Shown here piece after piece: positions 63,807-64,000 of a DNA stretch of 64,000 nt. The translations under genes and the position numbers were made by a program. The DNA is from Candidatus Endonucleibacter sp. (ex Gigantidas childressi). GTDB taxonomy: Bacteria; Pseudomonadota; Gammaproteobacteria; Pseudomonadales; Endozoicomonadaceae. Every line of letters starts with the position of its first letter. Position 1 is the first letter of the stretch. Where the stretch lies: contig JASXSU010000003.1 of NCBI GenBank assembly GCA_030674875.1, forward strand, positions 660,076 through 724,075, given 5' to 3'. Under the pieces are notes generated by a model. It was not told the origin of the DNA. It did no database searches and was given only the letters and a program-made list of their open reading frames with translations.

Positions 63807-64000
63807 TCAGCGTGGCAAGATGTAATCAGGGACACTAAAGTAATCCGCAAACTTAATTTTTTTATTACTAGAGCTGTAAATACATAGCTGGTACTTAGTA
63901 TCGTGTTTTTTAGCATCATAAAGTTGTATGTCCGGAAGCCCTTTATCTTTTCTCTTAGAGAGTAAATTCTTTATAGCCTCCCTAGATTCGTTCTTAATCT
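63807..64000 (-). CDS. Unknown protein, C-terminal end only
   Basis: A frame entering from the right edge on the minus strand stays open for 63 codons to a TGA at 63807. It reads IKNESREAIKNLLSKRKDKG, LPDIQLYDAKKHDTKYQLCI and ends FADYFSVPDYILPR. It looks like coding sequence, with a charged and mixed composition. No family is recognised, and the start lies outside the window. Confidence 0.5.
   Translation of the reverse strand, partial: IKNESREAIKNLLSKRKDKGLPDIQLYDAKKHDTKYQLCIYSSSNKKIKFADYFSVPDYILPR

Overview
The window looks like a chromosome segment of a marine, probably invertebrate-associated gammaproteobacterium. The housekeeping genes are of ordinary gammaproteobacterial type: gltA, sdhCDAB, sucAB-lpd-sucCD, rplM-rpsI-petABC, pdxB, fadH, topB and ccoNOQP. 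The spaces between them are filled with insertion-sequence debris and dozens of copies of a short TATACCC...GGGTATA element. Several catabolic genes are broken. A homologue of the PliI inhibitors, which act on animal (invertebrate-type) lysozyme, is present. Together these suggest a genome in the early stage of decay that follows host association. The taxonomic and lifestyle statements are inference; no 16S rRNA is present in the window.

Layout. 1-1100: IS5-type and IS30-type remnants. 1160-6032: a C45-type acyltransferase/peptidase, then the cbb3 oxidase operon ccoNOQP. 6657-8733: an unknown gene and pdxB. 8903-12570: a decayed choline-betaine locus (short BCCT transporter, broken betA, broken betB) with a dead IS630-type element inside it. 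12789-14512: a VanX/DdpX-type dipeptidase and a TerC-type membrane protein. 14721-28137: the TCA-cycle block, with gltA divergent from sdhCDAB-sucAB-lpd-sucCD. 28260-33657: a UbiA/MenA-like protein, then glycolytic pfkA, pyk and gap on the minus strand. 34362-37613: IS remnants around a small DUF2788-like protein and an unrecognised two-gene unit. 37669-41685: topB and fadH. 42589-49126: accessory genes (a YP-repeat protein, DUF2059, a TehA-like carrier, a lipoprotein, DUF2058) in a very repeat-rich stretch. 49127-53451: petABC downstream of rplM-rpsI. 54285-57967: hydrolase, PliI-like lipoprotein, gloA, MATE exporter, TusA-like protein. 58694-62455: a tandem array of four paralogous, unrecognised, mostly secreted proteins. 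62675-64000: integron-type attC-like sites, a signal-peptidase-like gene lacking the usual catalytic lysine, REP-like hairpins and the 3' end of an unknown gene.

Functionally the core describes an aerobic heterotroph: glycolysis feeds the complete citrate synthase / 2-oxoglutarate / succinyl-CoA / succinate part of the TCA cycle, and electrons pass through succinate dehydrogenase and a bc1 complex to a high-affinity cbb3 oxidase. The most interesting non-core items are the tandem secreted-protein array, the IS630-related miniature elements and their effects on neighbouring genes, and the attC-flanked signal-peptidase-like gene.
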